DNA of 64,000 nucleotides, from the NCBI RefSeq assembly GCF_035982055.1, contig NZ_CP108427.1, positions 6,571,001 through 6,635,000 on the forward strand, written 5' to 3'. Position numbers and translations under genes: made by a program. Shown here piece by piece: positions 60,609 to 64,000 of the stretch. Below the pieces are notes generated by a model, which did no database searches, was not told where the DNA came from, and worked only from the letters and a program-made list of their open reading frames with translations. Each line of letters starts with the position of its first letter. Within the stretch, counting starts at the first letter, position 1. The stretch is from Streptomyces sp. NBC_01288 (GTDB taxonomy: Bacteria; Actinomycetota; Actinomycetes; Streptomycetales; Streptomycetaceae).

Positions 60609-60653
60609 CTACGTCGGTGTCACCTACGTCGGTGTCACCTACGTCGGTGTCAC
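60609..60653. repeat. Three tandem 15-bp repeats
   Basis: Three perfect copies of CTACGTCGGTGTCAC. The last one covers the stop codon of the glycosyltransferase gene; the other two lie just behind it, before the terminator. Confidence 0.9.
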
Positions 60654-62974
60654 TTCACGTCCGACGGGTCCAGCCGGTAGATCGTCGACGTGCTGGTCGT
60701 CGAGGTGCCGGTCGTGGAGGTCGAAGAACTCGAACTCTTCTCCGTCGACGCGCTCTTGTCGTACGCGCTCTCCTTCACCGCCGTCGCGTTCTTCTGCACC
60801 CATGAGGTGATCTCGGTGTTCAGGCTGCTGTTGCCGCCCATACCGCCGCCACCGAGCTGGATGTAGTGCAACTCGCCCTTCTTCACCAGCTCCTTGAGCT
60901 TGGCGAGGGTCATCGCCTTGTCGGAGCCGGTGAAGCCCCACATGGAGATGACGGGCTTGTGGGTGCTGAGGATCAGCTGGCCCGCGCTCTGCGAATTGGA
61001 CACCGCGAGCAGCCACTTGGCGCCGTCCTGGTGCTTCTCCAGGTACGAGACGAGCGCGCTGGACGTGGTGCCGCCCATGCCGCCCCCGCCGCCCATACCG
61101 CCGCCGCCGAAGCCGCCGCGCGTACCGCCGGTGCCGCCACCCGGGGTCGTACCGCTGCCGGTTCCGGTGCCCGTGCCGCCGGGAGCCGTACCGCCGCCGG
61201 GGAACTCCCCGGTGGTACCGCCCTGTTGACCACCGGTCGTGCCACCGGTGCCGCCGGTCGGCGCCCCGCTCGGCGCGCCACCGCCCTGCGGTACCTCACC
61301 CGTGCCGCCGCCACCCGGGGTCATCCCACCGGGCGCCTCGCCGCTCGCCTGGCCGCCACCCTGCTGGGTGCCGCCGGGCATCTCGCCGCTGCGGTTGCCG
61401 CCGAAGCCGCCACGGCCGCCGCCCCCACCGGGGCCGCCCATGCCGCCGCCGGTCGACGGGCCGGCCGTCGGGTTGGTGCCGCCCATGCCGCCGGTGGTGC
61501 TGGAGGCCGCCGGGGACACGGCGTACGCCGTCGGACCGGCCAGCGCCGCGATGATCGCCGCCACGACGGACGCGGTCAGCAGCCGGGCCCGGTTGCCGGA
61601 GCCCGAGCGGAAGACGAACAGGCCCACGATCGCGAGGACCATGAGGACGCCGACCGTCGGCCACAGCCAGGTGTTCCAGCCGGAGGCCCGGCGCAGCACC
61701 ACGATCGCCCAGACCGCCGTGACCGCGAGACCGGCCGGCAGGACCCAGGACCAGCGCGCGTCGCCGCCGCGGAAGGCGCGCCACAGCATGACGCCGCCGC
61801 CACCGCACAGGGCCGCGATGCCCGGGGCGAGCGCGGTCGTGTAGTACGGGTGCATCGTGCCCTGGGCCATGCTGAACGTGACGTAGTGCAGCAGGGTCCA
61901 GCCGCCCCACAGGACCAGCGCGGCGCGCGTCGGGTCGGTGCGCGGGGCGCGGCCGACCAGGGCAAGGCCGGCGATCAGGGCGATGGCGGAGAAGGGGAGC
62001 AGCCAGGAGATCTGGCCGCCGAGGATGTCGTTGAACATACGGCCGATGCCCGCGGTGCCGGCGAACGTACCGCCGCCGCCACCCCCGCCCCCGCCGCCGT
62101 TGCCCTCGCCGCCGAACACGCGGCCGAAGCCGTCGTAGCCCATGATCAGGTCCCAGGCGGTGCCGTCGGTCGAGCCGCCGATGTACGGGCGGTCCGAGGC
62201 CGGGACGAGGGAGACGACCGTGGCCCACCAGAAGCTGGAGACGGCCAACGCGACCGTGGCCAGGGACAGTTGGACGATCTTCTTCTTCCAGCCGAGCTTC
62301 GATGCGAACAGGTACACGGCGAAGACGGCGGGCAGGGCGATGTAGCCCTGGAGGAGCTTGGTGTTGAAGGCGAAGCCGAAGCAGACCGCGGAGCCGATCA
62401 GCGGCAGCAGCTTCTCGGTGCGTACGGAGCGCAGGCCGAGGGCCGCGCCCGCCACCATCAGGAGGACGAGCAGGGTGTCGGGGTTGTTGTCGCGGTTGAT
62501 GGCGACCGTGATCGGCGTCAGGGCGAGGACCAGTGCGGCGATCGCCGCGGCCACGTGCCCGAAGTACCGCTTCACGGAGGAGTGGAGGATCCAGATCGTG
62601 CCGAGCGCGGCGGCGACCTCCGGCAGCATCATCTGCCAGGTGCCGAAGCCGAAGATCCGGCACGACAGGCCCATCACCATCAGGGAGAAGGGCGGCTTGT
62701 CGACCGTGAGGAAGTTGCCCGCGTCCAGCGAGCCGAAGAACCAGGCCTTCCAGTTCTGGGTGCCGCTGTAGATCGCGCTGCTGTAGAAGCTGTTGAGGCT
62801 GGAGCCGGAGAGGTTCCAGGAGTACAGCACCGCGGCCAGGACCATGATGGCGATCAGCGCGGGCAGCGACCAGCGGGGCGCCTTCTCGGGCGGCGCGTCG
62901 GCGGGTGGGGCCGGCGGCGGCCAGTCGGCGGACGCGGGTTCGGTGTGGGGGTGTGGATCGGTGGCAGATGTCAC
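60650..62974 (-). CDS. GT39-type membrane glycosyltransferase, Gly-rich
   Basis: A 774-aa integral membrane protein (ArnT/PMT-like GT39). About 11-12 helices begin LPALIAIMVLAAVLYSW; the catalytic acidic loop is LTVDKPPFSLMVMG and NRDNNPDTLLV is the second. A run of about ten Gly interrupts an outer loop, and residues about 520-660 are Gly/Thr/Pro-rich low complexity. The last ~110 residues form a soluble domain (SALVSYLEKHQDGAKWLLAV). It probably transfers sugar from a polyprenyl-phosphate donor. GTG at 62974 removes an implausible leader. Confidence 0.85.
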   Translation of the reverse strand: MTSATDPHPHTEPASADWPPPAPPADAPPEKAPRWSLPALIAIMVLAAVLYSWNLSGSSLNSFYSSAIYSGTQNWKAWFFGSLDAGNFLTVDKPPFSLMVMGLSCRIFGFGTWQMMLPEVAAALGTIWILHSSVKRYFGHVAAAIAALVLALTPITVAINRDNNPDTLLVLLMVAGAALGLRSVRTEKLLPLIGSAVCFGFAFNTKLLQGYIALPAVFAVYLFASKLGWKKKIVQLSLATVALAVSSFWWATVVSLVPASDRPYIGGSTDGTAWDLIMGYDGFGRVFGGEGNGGGGGGGGGGTFAGTAGIGRMFNDILGGQISWLLPFSAIALIAGLALVGRAPRTDPTRAALVLWGGWTLLHYVTFSMAQGTMHPYYTTALAPGIAALCGGGGVMLWRAFRGGDARWSWVLPAGLAVTAVWAIVVLRRASGWNTWLWPTVGVLMVLAIVGLFVFRSGSGNRARLLTASVVAAIIAALAGPTAYAVSPAASSTTGGMGGTNPTAGPSTGGGMGGPGGGGGRGGFGGNRSGEMPGGTQQGGGQASGEAPGGMTPGGGGTGEVPQGGGAPSGAPTGGTGGTTGGQQGGTTGEFPGGGTAPGGTGTGTGSGTTPGGGTGGTRGGFGGGGMGGGGGMGGTTSSALVSYLEKHQDGAKWLLAVSNSQSAGQLILSTHKPVISMWGFTGSDKAMTLAKLKELVKKGELHYIQLGGGGMGGNSSLNTEITSWVQKNATAVKESAYDKSASTEKSSSSSTSTTGTSTTSTSTIYRLDPSDVK

Positions 62975-63119
62975 CCAGGCATCGTGCGAAAGCAGGGTGG
63001 GTGCCTGCTGTGCCGAACCTTGCCACCGGCTGTGAATTCGCAAAGGGGCGGGTAACGCGTCGTACAACCGTTCCCCAACCCGTACAACCTTTCACGCCTT
63101 CCTGTGAGTCAACTCATGC

Positions 63120-63971
63120 ATGACTCAGTCTCTTTGGACACCCCGCCGAGCCAGAGCGGTGGCCGTCGGCGTGGGCGCCGGCGTCCTCATACCCGTGCTG
63201 GCCGCCGCGACGCCCGCTGCCGCGGCCACCCCGACGGTCAGCTGTACGTCGGCCAAGGCGGGCCTCGCCGCCAAGCTGAAGAAGGACATCACCGCGGCCC
63301 TCGCGACCCGTAAGGGAACCGTCGCCGTCGGCCTCTACGACCGCACCACCAAGACCACCTGCACCCTGCGGGCGACGAGCGCCTACGACTCCGCCAGCAC
63401 CGTCAAGGTCACCGTCCTCGCCACGCTGCTGTGGGACGCGAAGAAGCACAACCGCCTGCTGACGTCGCGCGAGACGACGCTCACCAAGGCCATGATCACC
63501 AAGTCGGACAACGACGCGACCTCCACCCTGTGGAAGCAGCTGGGCCCGACGAAGATCAAGGGCTTCCTGTCCGCCGCCGGCATGACCCAGACCAAGCCGG
63601 GCGCGAACAACTACTGGGGCCTGACCCAGGAGACCGTGACCGACGAGCAGAAGCTGCTCAAGCTGGTCACCGCCAAGAACACGGTGCTGAGCGACAACTC
63701 CCGTGCGTACATCCTGAAGTTGATGAACCAGGTCATCTCCAGCCAGCGCTGGGGCACCCCGTCCGGCGCCCCCTCCGGTGTCACCGTGCACGTCAAGAAC
63801 GGCTGGCTCCAGCGCTCCACGCACGGCTGGCGCGTCCACAGCCTGGGCACCTTCAACGGCGGCGGCCACGACTACATGATGTCCGTGCTCACCCAGGACA
63901 ACAGCACGATGAGCTACGGCATCACCACGATCCAAGGCGTCGCGAAGGCGATCCACAAGGACCTCGCGTAG
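63120..63971 (+). CDS. Secreted serine hydrolase, class A beta-lactamase fold
   Basis: A 283-aa exported protein. Signal peptide about residues 8-36. The nucleophile Ser is in SASTVKVTV (S-x-x-K), SDN follows in TKSDNDATS, and the third motif is KNG (HVKNGWLQ) instead of KTG. This is the penicillin-binding/beta-lactamase fold, but the KNG change and lack of an obvious Glu166 loop leave the substrate open: a beta-lactamase-like hydrolase or peptidase. It ends 29 bases before the window's end. Confidence 0.85.
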   Translation: MTQSLWTPRRARAVAVGVGAGVLIPVLAAATPAAAATPTVSCTSAKAGLAAKLKKDITAALATRKGTVAVGLYDRTTKTTCTLRATSAYDSASTVKVTVLATLLWDAKKHNRLLTSRETTLTKAMITKSDNDATSTLWKQLGPTKIKGFLSAAGMTQTKPGANNYWGLTQETVTDEQKLLKLVTAKNTVLSDNSRAYILKLMNQVISSQRWGTPSGAPSGVTVHVKNGWLQRSTHGWRVHSLGTFNGGGHDYMMSVLTQDNSTMSYGITTIQGVAKAIHKDLA

Positions 63972-64000
63972 GTCCTGTCCTGGGGAAACGCTTTACTACG

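Noticed and set aside
60609..60653. CRISPR array
   Set aside because: The three 15-bp units are directly joined without spacers and no cas genes are near.

Overview
The window is actinobacterial and almost certainly Streptomyces. GC is very high with strong GC bias at third codon positions. It carries adpA (the A-factor cascade regulator) with its single TTA codon, a complete desferrioxamine locus (desE, desF, desABCD) with two iron boxes, and orn next to tRNA-His. From memory, the right-hand 46 kb follows, in reverse, the S. coelicolor core-chromosome order from about SCO2793 (orn) and SCO2792 (adpA) down to about SCO2770 (agmatinase).

Bases 1 to about 17,930 are the integrase-proximal part of an integrated mobile element. 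A tyrosine recombinase (16513-17805, minus) lies beside the 3' end of tRNA-His (17927-18000). To its left is a divergent control region: an XRE regulator (minus) and three copies of a GACAA-n-TTGTC palindrome between it and a rightward HTH gene. From there a leftward operon of about 23 small genes runs from 14674 to 1336. Neighbouring genes mostly overlap by 4 bases (ATGA, GTGA, TTGA) or 1 base (TGATG), so translation looks coupled. It includes two membrane micro-ORFs of 31 and 32 aa, several cysteine-rich (probably zinc-binding) proteins, two winged-helix/HTH proteins and a protein with four HTH-like repeats and two HNH-like modules. No transfer (FtsK-like), Rep or phage structural gene is visible and no second att copy was found, so the element's left end is probably outside the window.

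18,000-31,000: orn, adpA, a small membrane protein, a universal stress protein, a GPR1/FUN34/YaaH-type membrane protein, glmS, a Tat-exported metallophosphatase, a DUF4429/SHOCT protein and a secreted GH20 hexosaminidase with a DasR-like site in front. 28,991-36,250: the desferrioxamine genes. desABCD make the siderophore from lysine via cadaverine, desF is a siderophore-interacting reductase and desE the ferrioxamine-binding lipoprotein; iron boxes precede desA and desE.

36,434-38,262: a two-gene unit, an isoprenyl-diphosphate-synthase homologue translationally coupled to a bacteriophytochrome-type heme oxygenase. It diverges from desE and shares its iron-box intergenic region. This is the most interesting candidate for an undescribed function here. 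38,270-44,788: a leucine/isovalerate-type degradation operon (biotin-dependent carboxylase beta and alpha subunits, HMG-CoA lyase, acyl-CoA dehydrogenase) with a divergent TetR regulator and two 16-bp operator-like dyads between them.

44,896-54,743: a long-chain-type acyl-CoA dehydrogenase, TesB thioesterase, a CDF metal exporter, a phosphatase-like protein, and a PucR regulator / solute:sodium symporter / ureohydrolase / ThDP-enzyme cluster that looks like uptake and breakdown of a guanidino compound. 54,757-64,000 is more accessory: a VOC protein, an HXXEE membrane protein, a PIN-type toxin-antitoxin pair, an anti-sigma-like kinase and GntR regulator around three ATnTCTAGAGAT palindromes, a decayed lipoprotein gene, a secreted endonuclease I, a glycine-rich GT39 glycosyltransferase and a secreted beta-lactamase-fold serine hydrolase.
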